Shown: positions 1 to 13,024 of the stretch, one piece after another
Numbering within the stretch: the stretch's first letter is position 1
Layout of the letters: each line of letters begins with the position of its first letter
Source of the DNA: Mytilinidion resinicola
Taxonomy: Eukaryota > Ascomycota > Dothideomycetes > Mytilinidiales > Mytilinidiaceae
NCBI RefSeq assembly: GCF_010093595.1
Contig: NW_022985474.1
Span: 191,371-255,370 of the forward strand
Length of the DNA stretch: 64,000 nt
Direction: 5' to 3'
Program-made: the position numbers and the translations under genes
The notes under the pieces: generated by a model
Seen by the model: only the letters and a program-made list of their open reading frames with translations
Told to the model about the DNA's origin: nothing
Database searches by the model: none

Positions 1-395
1 CAGAACGCAAGGCTAGCACGTTTGCGGACAAGTACCGCGAGCGTGTTACGACGCAGGCTTTCGACCTGCTTGAGGGCATGTTCCAGTTCGACCCCGTGGC
101 GCGGCCCAGCGCGAGCGACGTCCTCGAGCACCCGTACTTCACGACCGAGGAGCCACAGCCGGAGCGGGCGACGGCGCTCAGGCTGCTCGAAGGCGACTGG
201 CACGAGTTTGAAAGCAAGGCGCTCCGAAAAGAGCGCGAGAAGATCGACAAAGAAGCGCGACGGGCGGCGCGGGACGAGAGCGCGAGGCGCGAGGGCGACA
301 AGCGACGCGCGGAGGAGAAGCCGGAGCCGGAGCGGGATGTTAAGCGGCTGAAGAGCGAGAGTGCGGATGGGGGGAGGCCGCTGGTTGTGCATTGA
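1..395 (+). CDS. CDK-type (CMGC) protein kinase, C-terminal end, 5' truncated by window
   Basis: The frame beginning at base 3 is open to the TGA at 393-395 and gives about 130 residues. The visible part is the last helix of a protein kinase domain, with the motif FDPVARPSASDVLEHPYF, which is the usual kinase subdomain XI ending in a docking-type HPYF. A highly charged Glu/Lys/Arg tail follows, containing GDWHEFESKALRKE. This tail resembles fungal transcriptional CDKs, best the CTD kinase alpha subunit (CTK1/CDK12 type), which phosphorylates RNA polymerase II. A BUR1-type CDK is the main alternative. The catalytic residues lie outside the window, so activity cannot be judged. Kinase family is confident; the exact subfamily is not. 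Confidence 0.7.
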   Translation, partial: ERKASTFADKYRERVTTQAFDLLEGMFQFDPVARPSASDVLEHPYFTTEEPQPERATALRLLEGDWHEFESKALRKEREKIDKEARRAARDESARREGDKRRAEEKPEPERDVKRLKSESADGGRPLVVH

Positions 396-498
396 GTGAG
401 CTTTCAAAACTTAATTATGCTTTTTCTTGGGCGGGTTGTTCTGTACGAAAGCGTTGGTTGGACCGAACCCACACTATGGCCTTTTGGGGTTTGGGGCC

Positions 499-500
<2 letters not shown>

Positions 501-531
<31 letters not shown>
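501..531. repeat. Homopolymer of 31 G
   Basis: An uninterrupted G run follows CCCC about 105 bases downstream of the kinase stop codon. Such runs can form G-quadruplexes and are poorly measured by sequencing, so the true length is uncertain. Confidence 0.95.
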
Positions 532-533
<2 letters not shown>

Positions 534-781
534 CTTCGTGTATATTGAGGATTATGATCACAGAGAGGGGAGGGGGATTGATCATATAATCCGTACTTTT
601 GCTGGCTGGCGAGGCTAGACTGGGCTGGGCTGTGGGCGATTGAGGATAGGAGTTGCATTAAAACATTTTATTGTCGTTGACCTTGGTTTTTTGTGTCTGT
701 GAGTGTGTTCATAACTTTGTGAAGCAGTGTTGGCAAGTTTTCGACGCCTTGAGTTCACTGCGGTCTGGATGACAGGGTGAG

Positions 782-960
782 AAACTTTGCATTACGTCGC
801 GATGCCTTAGACCCTGCTAGAGGACTTCAGACAGTGTCAAACAGGTGTAGTTAGGCTGGACAGAAACTGTAGTCTAGTCCACAGCGTCGTCGATCTTTAC
901 ATCACGTCGCGATCCCTTCTACCCTGCGGGAGTACTTCACACAGCGTCAAGCAAGCGTCG
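782..960 (+). repeat. Two diverged copies of a ~110-base repeat (same family as 53988-55090)
   Basis: Two units start near 782 and 892 (offset 110). Each has a block like GAACTTTACATCACGTCGCG and, exactly 49 bases after its start, a block like ACAGCGTCAA at 831 and 941. The first blocks are ACTTTGCATTACGTCGCGAT and TCTTTACATCACGTCGCGAT. The 49-base internal spacing and the consensus match the tandem array at 54-55 kb, so this is a dispersed copy of that family. No coding potential is apparent. Confidence 0.7.
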
Positions 961-1364
961 TCAAGTGAACCGAAATCCCATTGACCGTATGCTTGGTATC
1001 TATCAAAACGCCGAGGCCCTAAACCAGACCTCCCGTCCATTCCTTTTGAAAAAGTCCACGAGACTGGTTTGAGGGGAATCCAGAGAGTGTGCTAAAAAGA
1101 AAACTCCTTCATCAGGGTTGCTAGTTCAGCATAAAACTCAAACTGAGTCTTCGCTCTGCTTCAGAAGGAGCAATGCTAGTATAGTCTGCTAACGAAATTT
1201 CAAGAGCAACAGATTCACCGGAGTCGCCCAAAGTGCTTGCGGTATAGGTAGACTCGTCGGGAGACCCCACGGCATTGCCGACGTCCTGAAGGCTCTTAGT
1301 TAGTCAAGGGATATGCAGAGTTTGGGAATCATGGAGCGGGCTTGAGGCTCGAGGCTGAGGCTAT

Positions 1365-2898
1365 CTATTCAGACACGTCTCCATGATTCACCTTCTTTGT
1401 CTCCACGTTGACGATGGCGCGGGCTGGGCGGAAGATTTGCAGTTGGTTGTCCTCGGCGGCGGCCAGCATCACCCAGGGGTCGTTCTTGTTCCAGCTGAAG
1501 TCGCAGATGCGGTTTGTGAAGCCACCGTGCATGAAGAGGCTGTTATTAGTTAGTAATTTGGCACGTTTTTAGGAGTGTTAGGGGGTTTTCGTACAGTTCT
1601 GGTGGACCGTCTTCAGCTTCTTCTTCGGTCTGCTCTTCTCCGATCATGCTGACGTCCCACATGCAGATACGGCGGTCGTAGCTCGAGCTGGCCAGAATTG
1701 CATCTTCGTGTGGGTGCCACTCTAGGTTGACGACAGGGTCTTGGTGGCCTTCGAGAGAGTGGATCTTGTGGTCATAGTTGCGCAAGTCCCAAAGGGCGAT
1801 GGTCTTGTCAGCAGAGCCAGTTGCAAGGCTAACATCGAACTTGGGGTGGAATGCGAGACAGTTTATGGCATCGCAGTGTCCGTCGTCCTTCACTTTGATA
1901 GCCACGCCAGGCTTTCGAGTATCGATAATTTGCCAGGTCAGGTCGTCTGAGACAGTTCCAACCCATTGAGCGTGGGCGGGGTGGTGCTGCACGTCGTTTA
2001 CAACAGCGGTGTGATGGTTGTAGGTAGACGTAGCCTCGATCCTCTTGTTGCCCTTTGAGAATCCCGTCTTCGTATCCCAAATCTTGACGGTTGTGTCCTC
2101 ATTTCCAGTCGCCAATTGCCCCTCGTTGTGCGGGCTCCAGCTCAGACCAAAACCCTCCTTTTTGTGGCCGACAAGCTCCATCTCAAACTCAATCGAACCG
2201 TCTGCCTTTGGGGTACTGCTGTGCTTCGTCCTGTCGAAGACCAGCACCCGCCCATCCACACATAGCGATGCGATGATATTGGGGTTCTGGGGCTGGTAGC
2301 GCGCCTTGTTTACTTCTCCGGGGTGGTTTATCTTCTGCACAATTTGGAATCCGAAGGGCTTCTTTGCGGACCCGTGTCCACCAATCTCTCCACGCGATTC
2401 ATCATATTCAGATTTGTCTGGTACACGGAAGTCTGGGATCTCAACGGTTGCGATTTGCAGGTAGTTCTGAGCTTGGCCAGAGGTGTGCGTTCCGAGGATC
2501 AGACGATGCTGGCTCATGTGTGATGAGTCTTCAAGTCTATTTAGATGGTGTCAGCTGTAGCTCAAGTTGTAAAAGCTCATGAGGGCAGCCCAAGCAGTGG
2601 CGCATGAGCGTACACAGGTTCCTGATCACACAATTTAGACGGAAGGTGGATGCTTACGGTCGTTTGTCCGGAAGCCATTGTGTAGTGAGGGTTGGCCATT
2701 CGAGTGCGCGACTGTTCTCTATGTTAGAGGAGGAGCAAATGAAGCATTGACTTTGGAATTATACCCATAGAGCAGATCATAGAGAAACACTGAATTCTTC
2801 TTCCAGATCTTGTATTCCTCATTGATGATTTTGCCTTCGATCTGCTCTTCCTCCTCCATCTGGCGCGGGTCTGGTAGGTCGCCCATCACCTCGTCCAT
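1365..2898 (-). CDS. HAT2: Histone acetyltransferase type B subunit 2 (RbAp46/48-type WD40 protein)
   Basis: Four exons are inferred: 2898-2765, 2711-2658, 2536-1595 and 1539-1365, giving 434 residues, the usual length of this family. The N-terminal helix (EGKIINEEYKIWKKNSVFLY) runs into ALEWPTLTTQWLPDKR, the classic histone H4-binding start of the RbAp48/Hat2/Msi1 group, and then MSQHRLILGTHTSGQAQNYL. WD repeats follow, with motifs such as TVKIWDT, IALWDLRN and RICMWDV, and the C-terminus reads NQLQIFRPARAIV. Hat2 is the histone chaperone partner of the Hat1 acetyltransferase, which acetylates newly made histone H4. The gene is divergent from XRN1 across about 500 bases. A CAF-1 (Msi1) paralogue is the only real alternative. 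Splice borders were chosen because they restore the family sequence in frame. Confidence 0.92.
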
Positions 2899-3402
2899 GT
2901 TTGTTCGGAACTGAGGAGCAGTTGACACTGTCTGAGGTGGCCTAGCAAGTTTACCGGGAGTGCACCTGCAGGAGGCAAGCAAATTTGGGCGTAGAAGCTG
3001 CGCAAGAAGGTAAAATTCCGTGGTGGTAATTGTAAGATAACGCTGGCGGTAACAGTTCTGACGCGACTGGAACGAAGTGGAGGAGAGCCATGGACGCGAC
3101 CAACACTTAATCATTTAATTGCCGGCACGTGACCGTCGCGCTAAGGATAGCCCACTTCAACGTCACGCCGCCGCGAGCGCCTCCTCCGCTCTTTGAAGAC
3201 CACAGAGTCAAGAATCTGCCCTTCTCTCATCCGTCACCCGCCAACCTCGCAGGCGCTTCGAGCGGCCTTCTTCCTCTCTCCACTTCTCTTCTTACCTTTG
3301 TCTCTTCGAGCTCAGTTCTTAAAGAGCTCCAACGCCTCCTCACCGGACCAGGCACCAACAGTCCAATATCTTCAACCAAGACAGCGCATTCGCGCCTCCA
3401 TC
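2899..3402. promoter_or_regulatory. Divergent promoter region HAT2 / XRN1
   Basis: About 500 bases separate the two start codons, so the upstream regions of both genes must lie here. The XRN1 side (about 3180-3400) is rich in C and T, as fungal 5' leaders often are. No specific factor site was identified. Confidence 0.5.
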
Positions 3403-6400
3403 ATGGGCGTCCCAAAATTCTTCAGGTGGATGTCGGAGCGGTATCCGGCAATCTCGCAGCTCATTGCGGAGAACCGGATACCTGAGTTCGACTGTCTCTA
3501 CGTAAGTTTGCGCCGCTATGGAGTTTGCATCCTCTCACTAATGTATGCTTCGTGCTAGCTGGACATGAACGGTATTATCCATAACTGTACCCATAACGAC
3601 TCCGATTCGGCGACCTTCCGCATGACCGAGGACAAGCAGTTCATTGCCATTTTCAACTATATTGAGCACCTCTTTGGCAAGATCAAGCCGAAACAAATGT
3701 TTTTCATGGCAATCGACGGCGTCGCCCCCCGCGCGAAGATGAACCAGCAGCGCGCTCGTCGATTTCGTACTGCTCTAGATGCAGAACAAGCCAGGGAGAA
3801 GGCTATCCGCGAGGGCGTTGAGATGCCGAAAGAGGAAGCTTTCGACAGCAACTGCATCACTCCCGGCACCGAGTTCATGGCGAAGCTGACGAAGCAGCTG
3901 AAATATTTCATCAGCAAAAAGGTCACTGAGGACACCGATTGGCAAGGCGTGGAGATAGTCCTGTCTGGACACGAGGTCCCTGGTGAAGGAGAACACAAAA
4001 TTATGGAATACATTCGGCAGGCCAAGTCCCAGCCGAACTACGACCCGAACAGACGTCACTGTCTTTACGGACTAGACGCCGATCTTATCATGCTGGGGCT
4101 TCTTAGCCACGACCCTCATTTCTGTTTGTTGCGCGAGGAAGTCACTTTTGGTCGGCAGAACCAGAAAAAGTCCAAGGAACTGGAGCACCAAAACTTCTAC
4201 CTCATGCATCTTTGCGTTGTTCGCGAGTACCTGGAGCTGGAGTTCCAAGAACTGGAGGAACCTGGAGCTCTCGACTTTCCATTCGACATGGAGCGAGTCA
4301 TCGACGATTTCATTCTCATGGCGTTCTTTGTGGGCAACGATTTCCTTCCTAATCTTCCACATCTTCACATCAACGAAGGTGCACTGGCTCTCATGTTTGG
4401 CGTATACAAAGCGGTATTACCAAAAGCGAAAGGGTATATTAATGAAGGCGGCGTAATTCACCTTGACCGGCTCCTCGTTCTTCTAGACGAGCTATCTCAT
4501 GTCGAGTACCGTTTCTTCGAATCGGAAAATGCGGATGCCAGCTGGTTCAAAGGAAAGCAACTGGGCAAGGAGGACGTCATGGAGCGGACCAAAAAGAAGG
4601 GACAGCTAGTGATTTCTACCGAGCAAAAGGAGATTTTCAAGAAGATCAAGAAGTTCGTCAATAAACGACTCGCCACCTCCGCTCTCAAGCCCTACGATCT
4701 TCCATCCACTCTTCCAGCCCGCGACCGTAAGTTTGTAGAAGACCTTGCGGACGGCCTCCACCTCAAATGGAAGACGGTCGAGAATGACCAGGGTGAACGG
4801 CATCTCCAACTCTCGTTCCCTCCAAAGCTTGGTGCTGAAGAAGGCGAGAGCGAAAGCGAAGAGGACGAAGAGTCCCAAAACGCACTTCTGAGAGTGCTGA
4901 AGCGATACGAAGATGCGAAAGTAGTTGACATTTCGCCGGAAGAGGCCCAAGTTGCCATGGAGAAAAAGTATGAGGAGAAGTTCCAAGCGTGGAAGAACCA
5001 GCACTACACCACGAAATTCGAATGGGGCCTTGACAATGAAGAAGAAGTGCGGAAGCTGACCGAGAACTATGTCCAGGGACTGCAGTGGGTTCTCTACTAT
5101 TACTATCGTGGAGTAGCGTCTTGGCCGTGGTTCTATCAATATCATTACGCGCCCATGATCTCAGGTAAGAGCAAGCAGTTATACGATTCGATTCTTTAGC
5201 TAATCCATTACAGACGTAAAGAAGGGTCTAGGAGCGAACATGAACTTCACCCTTGGGCAGCCTTTCCGACCTTATCAGCAGTTAATGGGAGTTCTTCCGG
5301 ATCGAAGCAAGAAAATTGTGCCAACGATATATCACGATCTCATGACGAATCCGAATTCGCCAATCATAGATTTCTACCCCCGAGATTTTGAGCTCGATAT
5401 GAATGGCAAGAAGATGGAATGGGAAGCTGTTGTCAAGATTCCTTTCATAGAGGAGAAGAGACTGTTGGATGCTATGGGCACCGTAGAGCACTCGCTCACG
5501 CCAGACGAAGTTGCCAGAAACGAATTTGGGGTATCGCTGAAGTTTACCTACCAGAAAGATGTGAGCTACACTTATGAATCCTCTCTTCCAGGTATCTTTC
5601 CGGATCTTCCAAATTGCCATTGCGTCGAAAACATTTTCGAGTTGCCTACTATGGAGGGATTGGATGTTTTCGTTGGCTTAATGGAGGGAGTCAACTTGGG
5701 TGCAGCTTCTCTTGCTGGGTTTCCAAGTCTCAAAGTCCTTCCTTTCCACGGAGAGCTTGGATTCCATGGAGTCAGCGTATTCCAGCAAGAGAGCAGAAAC
5801 GAGAGCATGGTAGTCACGCTGTTGGATACGGATCTGCGAGGAAAGGTCACAAAGGCCCAAGAGAAATTGGGCAGAAGCATTCATATTGGCTATCCGTTCT
5901 TGCAGGAAGCAAAGGTGGTGAAGGTTTCTGACGAACTGTTTGATTACGTTTTGCCAGAGCAAGGACCCCCGCAACCTGTTGCCATTCCTCATGGACCACA
6001 GGAGATCTCGAACTGGAAAAAGAAGGCCGACAGGATCGAGAACACGTATAGCAGACGACTCGGCATGGTTATTGGAGATGTCGAATCCCTCGTGCATGTT
6101 GAAATGCTGTTGGGGCTCAAGAAGACTGAAGATGGTGCCACGATCAAGGAGTATGGTACTATTCCTGGAATGGAGACGGACTATGCGACTCAAGCGATCG
6201 TGGACGAAGTGATCAATGAGGATCGGCGTTTCATTGAGAAAGCTGCTCTCCCCATTGAACAAGAATTCCCGGAGGGTTCCAGGGCCTTCTTTTTGGGAGA
6301 TTACGCGTATGGTAGGCCGTTGGAGGTTATTAGTCATGCAGATGGGAAAGCCACCGTTTGGGTATTGACGTCGAAGACTCCTGAACGGGAATTTGGCCGA

Positions 6401-7819
6401 GAGATCGCCTACCGCTCCGAGCAGACTACGCCTTACACGCCTTCTTTTGCTGTCGCTAGGATGCTCAACCTGAATCCGTTGGTGCTCAGCAAGCTTACGT
6501 CTTCTTTCTCAGTCCAATCCAGTGGTCTGCGTTTGAACCTTGGACTCAATCTGAAGTTCGAAGCCAAGAAGCTCAAGGTTTTGGGCTATTCCCGTAAGGG
6601 TGACACGGGGTGGGAGTATTCCCAGAAGGCAATTGACCTAATCGCGCAATACATGATCAAGTTTCCAGAGTTCATTGCTGGAATAATGCGGAATCCGAAG
6701 GGCGACATTTACGAGGACAAGAACTTCTACCCAGAGGAAATTGCCAAGGAGAAGATGAAGGAGATCGGAGCGTGGCTGAAGTCGATTGAGTCCAAGAGCT
6801 TCGAGAAGGTCCCGCTAGAGGCGGCACAGCTCGACTCGGACGTGGTAGGACTTATTGAGAAGGCGGCCGACGAAGCCCTGGCGAATGGGCCGCCACCGGA
6901 GCCCAAGAAGCTTAAGGGTGTTCCGAGAAGCGCTCTTCTCAAGCCCTCGGATGCCGAACAGCGTGTTGGTAACCAAAAGTTCTATCTAGGTGACAGGGTC
7001 GTCTACGTTCAGGACTCCGGCCGGGTCCCGATCGGACAGCGTGGCACTGTTGTTGGGCTGACACGCACTTCCCGAACGACTCTCTTGGATATCGTTTTCG
7101 ACACAACTTTCATGAGCGGCACCACACTTGGCGAGCGTTGCTCTCCGTTCAGAGGATCAACGGTCCCTATGACATCGGTCCTGAACCTCTCAGAGAAACA
7201 GGTCATCGCGTGGTCGCCGGCTGGCCTAGCGAAGAACCCGCAGCAAGCTGCTCAGCCTCTTACCATGCAGCAGCCACGATACGGAGCCCCACTCGGCCCT
7301 GGAGGCTATGGCCAGCTTGTTCCAGCGGCCAACCCAGGGCCTTTGCGAGGCTCCTTCCGTGGAGCGGTAGCGGGCCATCCCAACGGAAGCACCCGCGGGG
7401 GCGGAAGAGGAGGCAGAGGAGGCTTTGATAACAATCTGAACGGCAATAGCAACGGTACTCCACATACCCAAACTCTGCCCTTCAACCTCCGAGGTGGAAG
7501 AGGCGGCGGTTTCGCGCCTCGCGGCCAGGCAGGCTTCGTACCTCGTGGTCGCGGTGGTGCGGCCAATGGACGTGGATTCGCTCCCGTCGACAACACTGAT
7601 CCGTTGGAGGGAGTAGTGCAGAACAACCCAAACTTCAAACCAAAGTCGTACACCAATGCCCCGCCGCCTCCTCAGCTGGATGCTCCTAGAGGTGGTCGGG
7701 GAAGGGGTGGACCTCGAGGTGATTTCAGGGGTGGACGAGGTGGGCGTGGACCAAGAGGTAGAGGCCGAGGCAGGCTGGGAGAGAACCAGCCGCCGCAAGT
7801 GCAGCAGCAGGCGCAGTAG
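3403..7819 (+). CDS. XRN1: 5'-3' exoribonuclease 1, cytoplasmic mRNA decay nuclease
   Basis: Three exons are inferred: 3403-3501, 3559-5164 and 5214-7819, for 1436 residues. The start is MGVPKFFRWMSERYPAISQL, the invariant N-terminus of XRN nucleases. Acidic residues known to bind catalytic metals are in place: D35 (LDMNG), D86 (AIDGVAPRAK), E176 and E178 (GEGEHK), D206 and D208 (LDADLIML), and the GNDFLP motif. The C-terminal tail from about residue 1290 is rich in RGG/RGRG, typical of RNA-binding or condensate-forming extensions in fungal Xrn1. The enzyme degrades decapped mRNA from the 5' end in the cytoplasm. The nuclear paralogue Rat1 is a less likely match because of overall length and the TEDKQFIAIFNYIEHLF segment. 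Intron borders are GTAAGT...CTAG and GTAAGA...ACAG. Confidence 0.95.
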
Positions 7820-9862
<2,043 letters not shown>

Positions 9863-10870
9863 AGGGCTGAGATGCTTCAACTAGACCGACTCGGAAGAAA
9901 AGCTCTGGAGGAATGGCTCCGCGCGCGCTTGGAGCTGCGAGAGCGGCAGAGCGGCTGCGGAGACACACCACATTCTGTATCTAGCTTTCTTGGGAACTGA
10001 TGACCTTTCTCAAAGCGAAATGAAGAAACTTTTACCCACATGATTCAACTTCCTTCTCTGGTCGATAAAAGCAATGGTGTGACAGAAATGTAACTGTGAG
10101 GTGTTTCCGCGACGTGCCCGAGATCGGCGGATGAGGTCAGCGCAGCACGTGATGTGCATGCATATTCATGCACCTTACCTGCAAGCTCCACTGCTGCACA
10201 GCTCTACTAGCCGCACAAACTTGCCTCCAAGGTTCATGCTCGACAAGGAACGTTTGTCTGAGATGTTGTGCGTCATGCATGCGTCTTTAACCTACCATGT
10301 GTTTGTTGTATGCAGGGCAGCATGCAGCTCTCAAATGCCCATCTCCCCCACACAAACCTTGAGCAGTGCATTATTCTCCTCCAACTTTTCAACAAAAAAG
10401 ATTTTTTTTTTTTTTTTTAGGAATGAGCTCTGCATCAGCAAGTCCCAATAATAAAGTTCGAGTCACAGAATTTCATATCTCAGCGCCATGGTCCGTGCGC
10501 AATGCACCTAACCTCTTTTCCAGCCTATCAGGCTGTGCTTGTCAGCTCTCAACACCAAGCTCAGACATCGTGGCGCAGCTTCATCGCACCCTTCGTACAC
10601 ACGGTGATTATCTTGAGCCCGGCAGCTGCAACTGTGTATATTGTTGCCTGAGCCGCATTGCAGAGTCATCTCTACTTTCTTTTCTAAGTCTAGTACACTG
10701 AGTCATCCTAAAACCCGCGCACCCACACAGATATCCATGGGATACATAAAGCTAGGTTTCTCATTCATCTTACCTTCAAAGCCTCGTTTCGCAATCAGGC
10801 TTCTCCCTTCTCCTTCTCTATCTTAAAACATATTTCTTCCATCCAATCCCTCTCATACCCAACCCCCAAA
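9863..10870. other. Intergenic region with T17 tract
   Basis: About 1 kb without a supported gene. It contains a run of 17 T at 10402-10418. The last 150 bases before 10871 are rich in C and T, consistent with a promoter and leader for the next gene. Confidence 0.6.
10402..10418. repeat. Homopolymer of 17 T
   Basis: A run of 17 T in the intergenic region, preceded by a short A run (AACAAAAAAGA). Confidence 0.9.
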
Positions 10871-12229
10871 ATGCCCTTCGCCGACCTCGCCTTGGGCACC
10901 CTAAACACGCTCCCCCTGGAACTCCGCTGGCAAATCTACGCCCACCTCCCCTTCCCTTACTGCTCCCACACCACCACGCCCCCACGCCTCCTCCACACCA
11001 CGCACCACGACCCCTACGTCCCCGCCGGCGCGGCCCGCGCCTCCCGCAGCATCTGGCGCGAAATCGAAGAACTGCACCGCCACAACCGCACCCTGCACGT
11101 CCTCATCACCGCAACGGGCTGGTCCTCGAACCACCCGCCCTGGGCGTTCCGCGAGGCCTGGGACAAGCCCGACTACTCCTTCTTCGACGAGATCAGGATC
11201 ACGGTCAACCCGCCCGCGGAAGACGATGTGGGACGCCTGCTTCTCGTCAGGCGGAACATTGCGAGCTTTGTGCGCGTGCTGAATAACTCGCCCGCGCCGC
11301 TGCCGCCGGTGGTGATTGATGTCACGGGAAGGGGGGGACGGCACGGGTGGAGCCGGATGCCGGACCGGCCTGCGGTGTTTGGACTGCGGTGGGTGCCGGA
11401 GTTTGATGTCGGCCGTTCGAGTTTGGGGGATGTGTTGGTCATGTTTTTGGCGCTGAGGGGGGCGCCCCGGGGGCGGGTGGTGGTGAAGCTCCCTGGCGAG
11501 GAGGGGAGGGAGGTTGCCGACACAGTGCAAGAAGCGGCGGCGTTGGCTGTAGAAGCAGAGCGGGACGCTGCGGCGGACGAGGATGGGGATGAAGACTCCT
11601 CGGAAGACGCGTATGGCGAGGATGTCGATGCGACGGGGATGGAGTTGTTTGAAAATGAGGACGTTGAAGAGGAAGAAGCAGTGCCAGAGGTCACACGGTC
11701 AGGGCTCTACCACCTCGCCCGCGCCGTCGAGCAAGTCGCCACGAACCCCGTGCCGGTCAGCGTCTGGCTCGCGTTGGAGGCCCCAGTGCTTCTGTACCTC
11801 ACCGGCGTGATGCGGCACCCCCTTGCGTACGAGAGCGACGTGCGCTCGCTGCTCGCCACCGTGGAACTCGCCCTTGACCGATCGCTGGATTGCTGGCCCG
11901 GGCCGACGGCCACGATGCTGAGGGATGAGAGGGCCGAGAACTGGAGCTCATACGTACAGAGCTTCCTCGCCATGAAGAAAAAGGTGGAAACATCGCGGAG
12001 GAGTTCTTTTGTAGGAATGAATAAGATTGTCGTGCATCACATGACGGACTGGGAGTGGCGGCATCGGCAGGAGGTGGATTGCGTGGGGGAGTGTGCGAGG
12101 TGTTATCCTGTAGTGGATGATCAAGTGGTTCGGGGAGGAAGAAAGGAGGAGCAGTGGGAGGACGAGGAGGGATTAGAGGAATGGATGGGGGGAATGGGCC
12201 TCGGGATTGACGAGGACGATTTTGAATGA
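10871..12229 (+). CDS. F-box-like (LPxELRxxIY) fungal protein of unknown function
   Basis: One uninterrupted frame of 452 residues. The N-terminus LNTLPLELRWQIYAHLPFPY is the short helical motif that opens many fungal F-box-like or 2EXR-type proteins. Then comes RASRSIWREIEELHRHNRTLH, where these proteins usually describe small helical and strand elements. A central acidic stretch (about residues 232-275) is dominated by Glu and Asp. The C-terminus is also acidic and contains a conserved-looking HHMTDWEWRHRQEVDCVGEC segment with possible metal-binding Cys/His. No enzymatic motif was recognised. If it is a true F-box protein it would recruit substrates to an SCF ubiquitin ligase, but this is inference from the N-terminal motif alone. 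Confidence 0.7.
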   Translation: MPFADLALGTLNTLPLELRWQIYAHLPFPYCSHTTTPPRLLHTTHHDPYVPAGAARASRSIWREIEELHRHNRTLHVLITATGWSSNHPPWAFREAWDKPDYSFFDEIRITVNPPAEDDVGRLLLVRRNIASFVRVLNNSPAPLPPVVIDVTGRGGRHGWSRMPDRPAVFGLRWVPEFDVGRSSLGDVLVMFLALRGAPRGRVVVKLPGEEGREVADTVQEAAALAVEAERDAAADEDGDEDSSEDAYGEDVDATGMELFENEDVEEEEAVPEVTRSGLYHLARAVEQVATNPVPVSVWLALEAPVLLYLTGVMRHPLAYESDVRSLLATVELALDRSLDCWPGPTATMLRDERAENWSSYVQSFLAMKKKVETSRRSSFVGMNKIVVHHMTDWEWRHRQEVDCVGECARCYPVVDDQVVRGGRKEEQWEDEEGLEEWMGGMGLGIDEDDFE

Positions 12230-13024
12230 CCGAGAAATGAGAGGGGTGAGTGGTTGAAGAGAGTGACTGGGGTTTGAACCATCGAGGCGAAGAAAGGAGG
12301 GGAGGAGTGATTGGTCTAGGTTGTAGGCGTCAGGTACAATGAAGAAGAACATTGTTTTCGGGTCTGAGTAGCCCTGTAGAGTATTTTAAAGTTGCTGGAC
12401 TACTACAAAGAATTATCTGCAACTTCTGTAATAACTCAAAACACATCTATAGAGGATCAAAGCTGGGTCTCAGATTTAGGAGTTGGTTAGTAAAATAGAT
12501 GCTATCAAGAAGCTCCGCCTGCTAGGTGGAACAAGGCTGAGCGGCGGATGTTGCCTCTCACGTGCCATGTCACCTGACCAGCGAAGTAACTATCGGCTGC
12601 CCCGCCTACATCAACGTTTTGACGTCCGTGTCTCTTTCCCTCAGCTTACAACGTCTACTTATCTATACACCTATTTTTCTTGTTCCTCTGTAGAAGCGTG
12701 ACAGTTTTGGTGTGCCAGTGTAACGTGGAACGTCACCCTGGAGCGATGATTGCAAACTGAAACACCCTCTGGAGGTGAGCCATGGGAGCAATAAGAGCAC
12801 GCACACTGGTACACTCTGGTAGCTGTACTCCGCCAACTATCTGAGCCCACTAGCCCTCTTCTACTCACTGCCATACTTGAAATATTCAAATTAACCCACT
12901 CTTTCCTCTCCTCCCCGACTCATCCCATCTCGCTCACCTATCGCGATCTGCGCCCGCTGTCAAAGTCACCGCGCCACACCGCACCGTGCAAGCAACGCCC
13001 CAGAACAACAGGGTCGCAAGAGGC
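12230..13024. other. Intergenic region
   Basis: About 800 bases. No gene or named element recognised. The open frame that reaches back to 12986 begins with GTG; the first ATG in that frame is at 13025, which I take as the start of the next gene. Confidence 0.55.

Larger units (their letters stand above)
396..1364. other. Intergenic region with poly-G tract and dispersed repeat copies
   Basis: About 970 bases lie between the convergent kinase and HAT2 genes. No credible gene was seen. The region holds a 31-base G run and two copies of a roughly 110-base repeat, both listed separately. The rest, including 961-1364, shows nothing I can name and presumably carries the 3' ends of both flanking transcripts. 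Confidence 0.7.
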
